A DNA stretch of 64,000 nucleotides from Daphnia pulex (lineage: Eukaryota > Arthropoda > Branchiopoda > Diplostraca > Daphniidae), in NCBI RefSeq assembly GCF_021134715.1, contig NC_060026.1, forward strand, positions 930,001-994,000. The letters run 5' to 3'. The notes under the pieces are model-generated. The model made no database searches and was not told where the DNA came from. It worked only from the letters and a program-made list of their open reading frames with translations. Below, piece after piece: positions 1 to 11,309 of the stretch. Position 1 is the first letter of the stretch. Each line of letters begins with the position of its first letter. A program made the position numbers and the translations under genes.

Positions 1-118
1 AAATAGACCCCTTGAATTTTGTTTTTTTAGACCATCGAAATCTCAGAGGGATCTCCTGTTATTACAACATTCCAAATATAAGACCATAGTTTTTGTTAAC
101 GAAATACTAATATTTTAC

Positions 119-784
119 TTTTTCTCGGAAATAGTACTCATCATCCTCCACTGATTGAGGTCCCAGCCATTCAACTTGACCGACACTAGTAAGGCACGTC
201 AAATTGAAAGTCGATCCACTTTGGAAAATGTGAATTTTATTTTCCTGATCCTGAATCCGTCCGTGAAATCGCCCATCGTCGTGTTGGCTCGAATCTGGAA
301 AACATATACAAAGTAAGTTCAAGTAAAACAATTAATCATCGACAAAATTTTAATTGTTTACTGGCTACGATCAAGGTGGCGTTGCTTGTTGACTGGCTGA
401 CATCGTTCGAATCTCGACACTGGTAGATGCCCGAAGCTTCTTTCGGGACTGCAGTCCACCGGATGCGACTGACGACAGACGCAATGAAAGTGAAACCGAT
501 ATCCTGAAAACGGTTTGTTATATTCAATATCTTTTCGGCTCCTACAATTTAAAAGAAAAGAACTGTTTAGAAACTATTATCTCATTCCTCTAAACGAAAT
601 TTAGTGAATTTACCTGGTGGGAGGCGATTGTGGTCGAGTTCAACTAATGCACCGTTGGATATCCATCGCCAAGATAAAACCACGGGCAGCCCAGCTCTTT
701 CTCCCGGCTCAGCACGGCATTCTATTTCGAGTCGATTGCCCAGTTTGACTCGACGAGTCAACAGTGTCACTTTGACTCCACCAC
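119..784 (-). CDS. Ig-domain exons of a receptor-tyrosine-kinase-like gene (partial)
   Basis: Three exons read on the minus strand (614..784, 362..541, 119..294). They join in phase through GT-AG introns, and the gene runs off the left edge. The first exon carries an Ig strand pair with Cys in LEIECRAEPGE and Trp in LSWRWIS. The second ends in the Ig hallmark SGIYQCRDSN. The third starts another Ig domain with FNLTC and VEWLG. No stop codon falls inside the exons. Degenerate copies lie at 4.9-5.3 kb and 10.0-10.6 kb, followed by kinase catalytic-loop exons, so I infer the extracellular part of an RTK of the VEGFR/PDGFR type. That assignment rests on Ig plus kinase order only. This is the best preserved of the copies; neither a start codon nor a kinase exon is attached to it, so it may be a living partial gene or a recent pseudogene. 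Confidence 0.55.
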
Positions 785-1439
785 CTGAGAATGTCAGCTT
801 TTATTACGCAAGGTAGGAAAAAATTTGACTATTACCTAGTAGTGGCTGGCAACAGTTTCCCAGTAAGATAGATATCAGTACCACCTCTGATAGTGATAGG
901 AGATTCATTTTCAGTTGCCTGACTGCCAAAGTTGTTTTTCAATTTTTCGTAACATTCACACTCGAGAAAACAACAGTTGAATGCGATACAGTTCCAAAAT
1001 TAGGATCAAAGTTTTGAGTTGATCTGTTAGACTTGTGAGAAACAAATGCCCCGCCTTGCAGGTTCCATAATTTTCGGTGAATGGAGCCTTTCTGGCCCGT
1101 TTCGAGTGATCGCGGTTCGAGATTACATTTCCTCGATAATGTCTACGACCACAGGGTTGGTAAAATTGGAAATAACGTAGCAGAAAGAGTGTGCCAGTAT
1201 CACTTCCGCTGCGAGCTGGCTTCCTTAAAATAAGTAATGGACCCGGCCAGGCCCCCTCAAATTAGTCACAGTGTTAGAAAGCTAATAGTCAATTAATGAT
1301 GATGACTAATTGCGTATTAGGGCATCACTATTTTTGTTTCGGGGGTGGGGGAGAACAAGAATCACATTTTTGCTATTAAACAGTTCATTACTCTGAGTCG
1401 AAATATTGAATAACAAGCTTCCGCTCCTTTTTCACGCAA

Positions 1440-1815
1440 GGGATCGACTATCCTTAGACTTAACCGCGATACTGAAATTTAAACGTAGGCACTGCGTCCC
1501 CTTTAAATGTTAAAATAAAAGTCCCTTTGCCCCAGGCTTTGCTATAATGATCAATGAAATCAGCAGTTATGATTTGTGGCGTAATAAATAGTGTGCGTAT
1601 GTAACCTAATCCACTCATACAATTTTAAAACTCTCAACAAGCTCTTGTTTTTTTTCTGATTTGAATTAGTACTTAACAGTTGAAATCCTCGTGAATGGTT
1701 ACACCGAATTCGATTCAAATGAGGCGCTCAATTGACTTGAATCGAGGGCAAATCATGTTTCGAAAAACATTCTTCCTCGTACAATTCTGCGTAACCAAAA
1801 CAGGTTTATTTAAAC
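1440..1815 (+). repeat. NACHT-family upstream element, copy 1 (diverged)
   Basis: This stretch shares long runs with 6280-6560, 27535-27995, 31760-32180 and 46110-46600. Shared pieces are a segment with a CCGCGATACTGAAA-like core and a later segment containing CTCGTGAA, CCGAATTCGATTCAAA and ATTCTTCCTCGTACAATTC. In the best copies the element sits directly upstream (5') of minus-strand NACHT-family genes or fragments. Here the adjacent gene is gone. Confidence 0.55.
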
Positions 1816-2579
1816 AACGTTAATGTTGACTAGTTATACACATACGTTGCCATCGTTGGGCAATTTAAAAGAACCACCTTCGTTTCGTCGGTTTGGCCAT
1901 GGATGATGACTAATGGTTTGGTTAAAAATATTCCAACCGCTAAAGCGATGGGATAATGATGTTGTTTAGGATTTGCTTGACGGATTCCGAAATTATTCGT
2001 AACCTTTTTACTTTGTCCCCTCTGTTTCCATTGCATATTTGCATCTCAAAATCCATTTGTTTCAATCAAGTAAAGTATTTACGCGGCTCGTCTTCAGACA
2101 AGATCAACATTTGTTGTTGGCAAAGGATTTCTTGGTACTAAGACAAAGAACTAGACATTATTTTTTTTTTCGAAACTATGATTAAACTGGAATCATTTGT
2201 CTTGCATTTTTTGTTTTATGCATGCGACCGAACATGTCATGGATAGACGGCGTCCCAATTCGTCAAACTAATAGCTTTTATAACAATAACTGTCGCTTTT
2301 TTAATCCATCCGACGATGAGGATGATTGACGTTTTATTCCATTGATTTTATCGAATGTTTATTTTGCAAGACGGATCGTTTCAGTGGTGTTCCGTTTCCC
2401 TCGACTTTACGAGCAATCAGAACGGCCACTTTTCAGTAGCCTATGTTACATGTTCGTTGTCACGCAAGACGACGCAAGATGTCGACCGTGTTATATTTAA
2501 TGTATTAAATCTATTTTTTTTTTAAATTTAATCTCCATAAGTTATATTTAACATTCCTGTTTAGTTGAAAGAGAAAGAA

Positions 2580-3260
2580 TAATCGTTTCTCTACAATATG
2601 AACAGTTTCACATGTAACTGTTTTTAGGGTAAAACCAGTTTTTCATGAGCGCTGTGCACGAAATGACGTCCAAATAGGGGCCGTGTTTTCTCGTTACAGT
2701 TCCTGTTAATTGCCAAATCGTAATTTAATCAATCAAATGGAAAAACGGCTCAGCTAATTGCCATTATTTACTCAAAATCGTCGAAATGATGGCGGACTTT
2801 TCAAACGTTTCTTCGAAATTGCGAAAGTGTTCCAGAATCGCGAAACTTTTCGAAAACAAACAAACCAAAATGCTGGTGATCATGGTGTCGATATGAATCA
2901 TATCCTCCGGCTTCAAAACTTTCGTTAAGCTCTCTTCCTATATTAAGAAATTATCGAGAGTCCTATTGCTCTCAAATGACTGGGCAGCTTCTGGATATTT
3001 ACCAAATGTGAACTATATCCTTGTCTCCAGAGAATGAGATCCTCCACCAGGTTAAACCTTAAGACGCTGTCAATCGGGAAATATTTGTAGTTGAATCCGC
3101 AATCGTCGTGGAGATCCACAATGCCTCCGCCGCATAGGTTCATCAACTTCCTTTTCGAAGTTTTCGGTGAATTCACTAAAAATGACGCATCTCCAAAAAG
3201 TTTTAGAGCTCAAAATTGATTTGAAATTCCGACGGGGTCTGTGCAATTTGAATTTTAAAA
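2580..3260 (-). pseudogene. Conserved unknown exon of the tandem array, copy A
   Basis: The open stretch 2943..3176 reads on the minus strand as a conserved peptide around GGGIVDLHDDCGFNYKYF and LVEDLILWRQGYSSHLV. Near-identical peptides occur at 7609..7812 (same strand) and 15493..15702 (opposite strand). Conservation extends across flanking non-coding sequence, including a segment around 2630-2700 and the ATGATGGCGGACTTTTC stretch. I do not recognise the domain. Its place between a signal-peptide-like exon and Ig exons suggests an N-terminal extracellular exon of the RTK-like gene family. It lacks a convincing own start and is probably part of a broken gene. Confidence 0.45.
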
Positions 3261-3556
3261 CTGTCTATTAGGGTGTGTGTTTACCTTTTTCCATCATCCG
3301 GAGCTTTTTTAAAATATAGAATAACGAATATTGTTTAGGCCTAACACGTCGCTAAGCTTGTTATCCTCCTGACGCAATACTTTCACAGCGATGATTTAAA
3401 AAAAAATCCGGGTTCGTCTATTAGTGATGGAGCACAACAAAGGGGTAACTGTTTCTAGTCGAAGACTCGTTGACAATGGGTTGAACTGCAACATTTGGCA
3501 AGTGCTGTCATAGTTGCAGAAATAAGGCTAACGTCAAAATGTATCGATGCGGGTGT

Positions 3557-3800
3557 TTAATTAGTATCCTTCCAAATTTTGGCAACCCTCGAAACCGACA
3601 GGTGCAGTCCGTAAAATCGAACTCCGATTCTTGTTTTTTTTTTCTCCTTCAAGGGGTCGTGACCAAAAAAAAACCAGATTTCCAAGCCACCGCAAGAAGC
3701 GACAGCAGCAATATTAAGGACTGCACCATTTTCGTTGGTGGCTATAACGGCGAGCTTTTCCACGTAAATCCACGATTTTCGGCAGAAGTCATGGGCAAAG
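3557..3800 (-). pseudogene. Degenerate signal-peptide exon of the array, copy A
   Basis: The minus strand is about 70% alike to the better copy at 8258..8515 but carries an internal deletion that removes part of the segment after the hydrophobic core. The upstream part (GCTGTCGCTTTGCCCATGAC on the minus strand) matches well. The reading frame is changed after the deletion, so it is unlikely to encode a working leader. Confidence 0.35.
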
Positions 3801-4590
3801 CGACAGCAATATATGGGCAGTCGAACGCTATATCGATTGCCAATTTTAAATCTTGTAGATCGTTCTCTAAATAGAAAATGAACAAGAGCAAATTTTCTTC
3901 TTCGTTTGTAAGCTGATCAGGGCATGAGTCTCCACTTTTCTATCAATGTCAAATTATGCAGAAATGTCGGATAATATGTGACAAATAATTCCTACACGAG
4001 CCACTAGTTCGCTTCTCCAGTCGACTCAAGGCGGCACGTGCCATAGAAAAATGAAATTCTTTTTGAAAAATGAGCAACTTTTTTTAAATTTTATTTATTT
4101 TTTTCGTCACAGCTCATTTTTGCGACAGGTGTAACAGCTATGTAATAAAATTCCTTGCGGCGGTGAAACGAGACGGGTTCACCACGAAAAATGTTGAGAC
4201 TGCTTTCTGACTAGACGCCAACCTTATTATTATGCTGATGTCGTCATTTCATTTTTCGGTAGTTGTTTGCTTATATTTTCACAATTTCGATATGACTATA
4301 TTCAGATCGCATGTTTTGAACATGCTGACGCGGTTCCCTCTCTTCGACTGGTTACCGTGCCTTTGATTGATTGACTTTTCCCATAATCTATAGAGCATTT
4401 CGTGGAAATATCATGCTATTAAGTGACCGACAAAGAACTTGTCCCGACTACCAGTTGACATGAATAATTCAAGTCGAAAGAAACCTTTGGGATTGACGGA
4501 ATGAAAATATGGACAAACAAAATTAGACCAGAAAGAAACAAAACAAAAACAAAACAGGAAAACTAATCAATTTTTGTTACTGTGAAAAGT

Positions 4591-4788
4591 TCAGCCAAAA
4601 TAAGCAAGGCTGCGAAAATATGCGTATCCATATTCTCGGCTGTTTACGACGATGCTCACAACGTTGTCACCCGCCAGCAGGACATGTTGAGCCGACAAAT
4701 CTCCCTGCAACAACTGGGTGAAAATAATTCCCAAGGAGATCACCGAAGCATTTTTAAGGTAAAAAAACCTTTCGTTTAGTCGTTTCAA
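4591..4788 (-). pseudogene. RTK-like kinase catalytic-loop exon, copy A/B boundary
   Basis: The minus strand reads ISLGIIFTQLLQGDLSAQHVL, aligning with the RTK catalytic loop HRDLAARNVLL. The HRD aspartate is kept, but His-Arg is replaced by Gln-Gly and the Arg of AARN is lost. A DFG motif does not follow in frame. The sister copy at 9252..9482 has HGDLAARHVLL, closer to the family. It lies directly downstream of Ig fragments, the expected order of an RTK gene read on the minus strand. I call it a decayed exon. Confidence 0.5.
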
Positions 4789-4879
4789 AGGTAATTTCGC
4801 ACATCATTTTCTAGGACCATGCAATCAAGTCGTGAGTCTAAACGACCGGACTTAGAGACCGGTCGGAGTCGGGACTACG

Positions 4880-5330
4880 CACAACCAGACAATCAAGGTT
4901 GTGTTGCTTGCCAACTGGCTGGCATCGTTCGTAGCTCATCCCCCGAAGCTTCTTTTGGATCTGCCGTCCACCGGATGCGACTGACGACAGACGCAATGAA
5001 AGTGAAACCGATATCCTGAAAACGGTTTGTTATATTCAATATCTTTTCGGCTCCTACAATTTAAAAGAAAAGAACTGTTTAGGCTGGAAGAATCTAACTA
5101 TTATCTCATTTCCCTAAATGTAATTTAGTGAATTTAACTGATGGGAGGCGATTATATATGGTAGAGTTCAACGACTACACCATTGGATATCCATCGCGTT
5201 GAAAAAACGACGGGCAGCCGGGCTCAGCACGGCATTCTATTTCGAGTCGATTGCCAAGTTCCACTCCACGAGTTAACAGTGTCGCTTTGACTCCACCAGC
5301 TGTCACAATGTCAACATTTATTTCACGCAA
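4880..5330 (-). pseudogene. Broken Ig exons, copy B
   Basis: Homologous to 362..784. The first Ig exon (about 5130-5300) has lost a block at the AEPGE segment. The second exon (4880-5045) has lost the part coding the YQC Ig cysteine: GIYQCRDS is replaced by sequence reading GDELR. The Ig fold cannot form as written, so this is a pseudogene copy about 4.5 kb from copy A. Confidence 0.5.
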
Positions 5331-5984
5331 GGTAGGAAACATTTCAATTTTTACCTATAGTAGTGGCTTGCAACAGTTTCAGGGACCAGTTTCCAGTTTC
5401 AAAGGAGGCACTTTCCCCGTGCAAGTAGCTATTCGTTTGATTTGATAGTGTAGGGGAAAATCCGCGATGGTCGCTCGACTTTTACAAATTTTTTAATTCT
5501 TTTTAAAAGTGTTTCACGTGATCCCGTTCGGTCTCCTCACTTTCCTTTTTTTTCTTGTCTTTGGTCTGGTTCCGATGCCTAGTGCAAAAACTTGGCGAGA
5601 ACACAAGAATAATTTTTTTTTTCTTATTTGGCCGCGTCAACGGCTGCGGAAAAAGCCGGGAATTGCACTATTTCAAAAACTGAACAAAGTGTCTAATCGT
5701 GTCTCGCCATTCAAGAAGTCTGTGATAAGAAGTGATTACGGAACACGGGGCTGTATAAAAAGGTTGCCAAATTTAATAGTAATAATGAAAAGGGTTTTGG
5801 ATAATGGGATAAGCTAATCAAGAGCTTTTTTTGAGGTTTTGAGTAGTTACATATTACTTTCACAACTTTATGCTGTCAGTTGAATAGAAATGAGTTGTAT
5901 GACCATCCCATTTTCAGTAACTTAGTTGTGGATTCTTTAAAATTTTTACAAAAACTTTTGGTTACTTTTGGTTTTGTTTTTGTT

Positions 5985-6180
5985 ATTCAGGTCAACCCCG
6001 TTTGATGTTGCATCCACAGGTGTCGAGGATCGAACGTGTTTACGAGGATGACCTTCATTCAGTTTCCAACCTGACATCTCTAATTGGACCCCACCGTCTT
6101 GTACCTCATCTGATTTAATTCTCTGCAAATGAAACCTGGAAATGCTCTGCGACATGAAAGGTAGGGCGCAAACTCTCACT
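5985..6180. repeat. Dispersed repeat R2, copy 1
   Basis: Related sequence occurs at 18337-18555, 20460-20600 (truncated) and 30045-30270. Shared cores are TTTGATGTTG, CACGAGGATGACCTTC, CAGTTTCC and ACATCTCTAATTGGAC, closing with AAAGGTAGGGC. The block starts after a polypyrimidine-AG and ends at AAAG/GTAGG, so it could be an exon duplicated with its splice sites. No copy has a long open frame in a consistent phase. Confidence 0.45.
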
Positions 6181-6279
6181 ATTTCCGGGTTTTATTTTTG
6201 GTGGTCGATAAAAGTTTATTACTGTTGAATGAGGCGAGGCATTTGAATAACAAGCTCCCGCTTCTCCAACCTTTTTCAC

Positions 6280-6560
6280 CCCAGGCACTGAACGACATCT
6301 AGTGTCGACTGCTCCTTTTCCTTTAGTGTACCGTGATACTGAATTTTGAACGTAGGCGGTGCAGCGTTCCTGGTTATGTTCTGTAGCGTGATAAATAGTG
6401 CAGGTAGTACATAACCTGATCCACTTATCCGTCATTTAAAAACTCTTATCAATCTCTTTTCTTCTTCTGATTTGAAATTAGTGTTTAACAGTTTAAATCC
6501 TCGTGAACGGTTATGCACCGAATTCGATTCAAAACGAGACGCGCAAATAACCGAATTATG
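6280..6560 (+). repeat. NACHT-family upstream element, copy 2
   Basis: Contains GAACGACATCTAGTGTCGAC, a GATACTGAATTTTGAACGTAGGCGG segment, and the later CTCGTGAACGGTT / CCGAATTCGATTCAAA segment. These are shared in the same order with the copies at 27.5, 31.8 and 46.1 kb. No intact gene is attached. Confidence 0.55.
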
Positions 6561-7199
6561 TGTTGACCTTGTTGTTAATTATAGTTGTCAATTCATTGCC
6601 ATCGTTTGGCAATTTCAACACCCAGAACAGGGAAGATGATCGAACTGATCATTCTCGTATTTTTCATGCCAAGATATTATTTTAAAATCGAACCACTGAT
6701 CCCAATCACTTCGTGCACCCATAGCTCACCGAAATAATCGTGCGAAATAAATAGCTACCGGTTGAATTTCTGGAGGAGAGTGCCCAGCAAACCTTACAAA
6801 CGCTCGTGACCCTTCGTTATGATGGTTTGGCTATCGCATGCGCTAAACCTATTGCAACCGCTTTGTCTTTTATTTTCTTCTTTCAATAAAGCTATGAGAT
6901 GATCTTGTTCTACAGGATTCGCCAGACGGGATTCCCAAACTATTCGGAACATTTTTACTTTCTCCCCGACGACGATTCGCATTTTCTATTTGTTTTTGTG
7001 GAATGTTTATCTCGCTAGAAGAAGTTCAAACCGTTTCAGCTTTTTGGTAGCCTATATTACCTTATTATAACCTTATCAAGTTAGTTGCCCCGCAAGATAG
7101 AACGCCGTGACGCTTTGATCAGTTAGAACCGTGTCATCCTCTGTAAACTTTTCTGTTTTTTTTTCTCACCTTCATTGGTTATATTTAATATTCCTGTTT

Positions 7200-7880
7200 A
7201 ATTGAATGAGATCGAAAAATCGTTTTTCAATAACACGAACAGTTTCACATGCAACTGTTTTTAGGGTAAAACCAGTTTTTCATGAGCGATGTGCACGAAT
7301 TGACGTCCAAATAGGGGCCGTGTTTTCTTGCTACAGTTCCTGTTAATTGCCAAATCATAATTTAATCAATCAAATGGAAAAACTTAGCTTAGCTAATTGC
7401 CATCATTTACTCAAAATCGTCGAAATGATGGCGGACTTTTCAAACGTTTCCTCGAAATTGCGAAAGTGTTCCAGGATCGCGAAACTTTTAGAAAACAAAC
7501 AAAATAAAATGCTGGTGATCATGGTGTCGATATGAATCATATCCTCTGGCTTCAACACTTTTGTTAAGCTTTCTTCCTATATTAAGAAATTATCGAGAGT
7601 CTTATTATTCAAATGATTATGCAAAGTCTTTTATTTACCAAGTGTGAACTATATCCTTGTCTCCAGAGAACGAGATCCTCCACCAGGTTAAATCTCAAGA
7701 CGCTGTCAATCGGGAAATATTTGTAGTTGAATCCGCAATCGACGTGGAGATCCACAATGCCTCCGCCGGATAGACTCATCAACTTCCTTTTCGAAGTTTT
7801 CGGTGAATTCACTAAATATTCACGTCTCAGAAAAAGTTTTAGAGCTCCAAGTTGATTTGAAAGTTCCTAATGGGAAGGGC
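7200..7880 (-). pseudogene. Conserved unknown exon of the tandem array, copy B
   Basis: Direct copy of 2580-3260, offset about 4.63 kb. The minus-strand open stretch 7609..7812 keeps GGGIVDLHVDCGFNYKYF and LVEDLVLWRQGYSSHLV. The 5' flanking sequence with ATGATGGCGGACTTTTCAA is also kept. The flanks are as well conserved as the coding part, which argues for a recent segmental duplication rather than selection on the exon alone. Confidence 0.45.
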
Positions 7881-8257
7881 TAAAATTTGGTTACCTTTTT
7901 CCATTATCGGGAGCTTATTCTGGATATAAGTGCGTGTATTGTAGCCTACTTTTTCTCCTACTGTCTTTCTGACGCACTACTTTCGAAACGATGATTTTAA
8001 AATCCGGGTTCGTTTATTTTAGTGTTGGAGCGCAATGAAAGGGGTAACTGTTTCTCGCCGAAGACTCGTTGAAAATGGATTGAACATTTGGCAGTTGCAA
8101 GTCATGGTTGCAGGAATAAGGTTAATGTAAAAATGTACCAAGGGTTTCTTTTAATTTCTACCCTTCCAAAGTTCTGCAACCCTCGCAATCCAGACGTGTA
8201 GAACTTCAATCAATCAATGAATGTAACTCCAATTAGTTCTCGAATCTTGTTTTGATT

Positions 8258-8515
8258 TTATTCTTGACTAAAAAAAAGGGTTGTGACCAAAACTGACTTC
8301 TTATCCGACTTATCATTGCCGTTCCAATGTATTTGGACACGTCTTCCAAAATCCAGATCGCCAAGCGATTGCGAGTAGCAACAAGTCAACAACAACATTA
8401 GGACTGCACACGGTGGTGATAACGGTGAGATTTTCGACGTAAATCCACGATTTTCTACAAAAGTCATTGGCAAACACACAGCTGTAGCTACACTGCTACA
8501 CACATTCGACAGCAA
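8258..8515 (-). pseudogene. Signal-peptide-like exon of the array, copy B
   Basis: The minus strand contains a hydrophobic stretch (CAVLMLLLTCCYSQSLGDLD) that looks like a signal peptide with a plausible cleavage region, followed by GRRVQIHWNGNDKSDKK. Related but frame-broken sequence lies at 3557-3800 and, for the tail, at 16850-16920 and 28640-28700. Its place at the 5' side of the unknown exon and Ig exons on the minus strand fits the first coding exon of a secreted or membrane receptor. No intact gene follows. Confidence 0.4.
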
Positions 8516-9251
8516 TGGGGAAGTCGAATGTTATATAATTATATATCGATTGTACTTATATGAACCCTATAGATCGTTCTCGAAAAGCAGATGATTACGC
8601 GCAAATGTTCCTCTTCGTTTGTAACCTGATCGGCGAGTAACTGTCGTGATGTTCTTCTCAATGTATAATTAATTGCGGGATATCTTTTCTATCAATGGCA
8701 AACAATGCAAAAGTTGCTCTGCTTAGTATTCCGACACGAGTCACTAGTTCGCTTCTCCAGTCGACTCAAGGTGACGCGTGCCACAGAAAAATGAAATTCT
8801 TTTATTGAAAAAAAATGAGCAGTTTTTTTTCGTCACAGCTCATTTTTGCGACATGTGTTACTAACAGATTCTATAAATAAAAATTCCTTGCGGCGTTGAA
8901 ACGAGACGAGTTCACCACGAAAAATGTTGAGCTTTTCAGACTACAGATGCCAACCTTATTACTATGCTGAAATTCATTTTTGGTGTTGCGAAGTAACAAT
9001 TCAGACTTCATACCTTTGAATGCGACGCAATTCGATCTCTCTTTGACTGGTTAACGTCTTTGATTGATTGACTTTTTCCATAATTTCTATATAGCATGGG
9101 CGAATCGTGTTAAATATGTGACCGGGAAAGAACTTGTCCCGACTACTTGCTGTCATGAATAATTCAAGTCGAAAGAAACAACAATTTTTGGATTGACTGA
9201 ATGAAAATATAGAAAAACAAAATTAGACTAGAAAAAAACAAAACAGGAAAA

Positions 9252-9482
9252 CTAATCAATTTTGTTGTATTGAAAACAGCAGAAATAACCAAGACAGCGA
9301 AAATATGCATTTCCATATTCCCGGCTGTTTACGACGATGTTCACAATCTTGTCGTCAGCCAGCAGGACATGTCGAGCCGCCAAATCTCCGTGCAACAACT
9401 GGGCGAAAATAATTCTCAAGGAGATCACCGAAGAATTTTTAAGGTAAAAAAAAACCTTTCGTTTAGCCGTTCCAAAGTTCAT
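9252..9482 (-). pseudogene. RTK-like kinase catalytic-loop exon, copy C
   Basis: The minus strand reads LLHGDLAARHVLLADDKIV, a near match to the RTK catalytic loop HRDLAARNVLL. The catalytic Asp and the DLAAR signature are retained; HRD is changed to HGD and the metal-binding Asn to His. The following DFG is not in frame. About 80% identical to 4591..4788, 4.69 kb away. An isolated kinase exon like this cannot be functional alone. Confidence 0.5.
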
Positions 9483-10019
9483 TTATGTTTTGCTTTTTCT
9501 ATAGGTGGGAGTTGATTCCTGGATCAACACTTTGATCCGGGCACTTCGCCGAAGAGTTGTTCACACCTCGTGTAATAGTTCGCAAGGGATATCAAACGCA
9601 ACGGTTTGAAGAGAAGGTAGTTAAGGTCTGGTCAGAGTGGGAAGAATTTTTTGGGACAAGGTTATTGGAGATTACAAGTCAAAAATTCAAGGTGAGGTGG
9701 TAATATTTCAAATGTATTTTGACAGGTGGGTTTTTTCTGACTCTTGATGAAACCTCGCGCCGGTAAAACAGACCACAGCAAGTACCACTTAAACTCCAAC
9801 CTTTTTCGCGCCAGTGAACGTTACTGAACGACATCTAGTGTCGACCATTCATTTATTTTAACACGATACCGAAAATCCTTGCTCCTTGCCCTGCTCAAAC
9901 GGTCACGAATCGAAGGGTGAGTCTTTAATCATTTGTGTTATAACATTTCCTTATGACTTTCAACTAACTATCGCAACTTTGACGTAAAAAAAAATTGACG
10001 GTGTGTCTTCTCTCGCCGC

Positions 10020-10590
10020 TCTGGAAAATGTGAACTTTATTTTCCTGATCCTGAATTCGTCCGTGATAGTGTGCCTATCATCATGTTGGATCGAAGCTGG
10101 AAAACATATAACGTAAGTTCAAAAATAAAATTTAAACAACGACAGATATAGAATTGTTTACTGGATACAATCAAGGTGGTGTTGCTTGCCGACTGGCTGA
10201 CATCGTTCGAATCTCGACACTGGTAGATGCCCGAAGCTTCTTTTGGCACTGCAGTCCACCGCATGTGACTGACGACAGACGCAATGAAAGTGAAACCGAT
10301 ATCCTGAAAACGGTTTGTTATATTCAATATCTTTTCGGCTCCTAAAATTGAAAAGAAAAGCACAATTTTAGAGTGGAAGAATCTTAACTATTATCTCATT
10401 TCCCTGACATAGTTGAAAACAACGACTGCACCGTTGGATATCCATCGCCAAGAGAAAACTACGGGCAGCCCGGCTCCCTCTCCCGGCTCAGCACGACAAT
10501 CTTTTTGGAATTGATAGCCAAGTTCCACTCTACTAGTTAACTGTGTCGTTTGACCCCACCACCCTCCACCACCTGCGAATGTCAACATTT
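10020..10590 (-). pseudogene. Ig exons, copy C
   Basis: The middle Ig exon (about 10160-10345) is intact, with NITNRFQDIGFTFIASVVS and GIYQCRDSNDVSQSASN. The upstream exon (10391-10588) has lost the canonical LEIEC segment, reading FQKDC instead. The downstream exon (10020-10112) is out of frame relative to copy A after ATCCAACATGATGAT. Mixed preservation within one copy indicates loss of constraint. Confidence 0.5.
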
Positions 10591-10768
10591 ATTTCACGCA
10601 AGGTAGGAACAATTTCGTTTTTTACAAGTGGTGTCTGGAAACATTTTCCGAGTAAGACTATTATTATCAGTACCACATCTGATAGGAAAAGCTTTTCAGT
10701 TTATTGGCAACCAAAGTTGTTTTTCAATTTTTCATAACAGAACTGGTCTACATTAGAAAATCGAGACG

Positions 10769-11308
10769 TTAAAGTCGATACATTTCAATCATTTTGATCA
10801 AAACTTTAAGTTGATCCCGTTGGCTTTTGAGAAACAAATGCCCACCTTGCAGGTCCCATAGAAATATCCGAACCGTTTGATCTTTGCAGTTGTCAGTTTT
10901 TTTTCCCCGGTCTCTTTGTGAATGGCCTGCAGGTGTTTTTATCTTGTCGGATTGACACTCGTCGACTCGATACCGGAAAATCAAATCTTTATTCAATGTC
11001 CCACCTTCTTCCTCCTTTTCGCTTACTCATTTTGAACTTGTAACCGGTCCGAATCCCGCTCCATCCGTCGTTTCAATACGACCATCTTTCGGTTTTTTCT
11101 TGTTCCCTGTATCGGTGTATTGGTCGCAGACGTGATGCGGGATTGCGCAGTTTCCTTTTGAGCAACAGGTTTTTCCCGTTTCTATGCCTAAATCTGGATG
11201 CCATTCATCTGAATTTGTTACCCCTCCATCTTTTGGTTTGATGAGCGGGAACCGCTGCTGACTCGGCAGCTGATAGTTCACTGTGCATTGAAGTAGATAG
11301 GGCCTCAT
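10769..11308 (-). pseudogene. NACHT-family N-terminal fragment (heavily decayed)
   Basis: The minus strand reads DGAGFGPVTSS, then after a frame change KEEEGGTLNKDLIFRYRVDE, then AGHSQRDRGKK. This parallels the start of the intact family member at 27.1 kb (RGLGAGYKFELSKEKEDEGG, DLIFRYEV, QAKHKENEGEK). At least two frame breaks separate the pieces. The NACHT and repeat regions are absent. Confidence 0.5.
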
Positions 11309-11309
11309 T

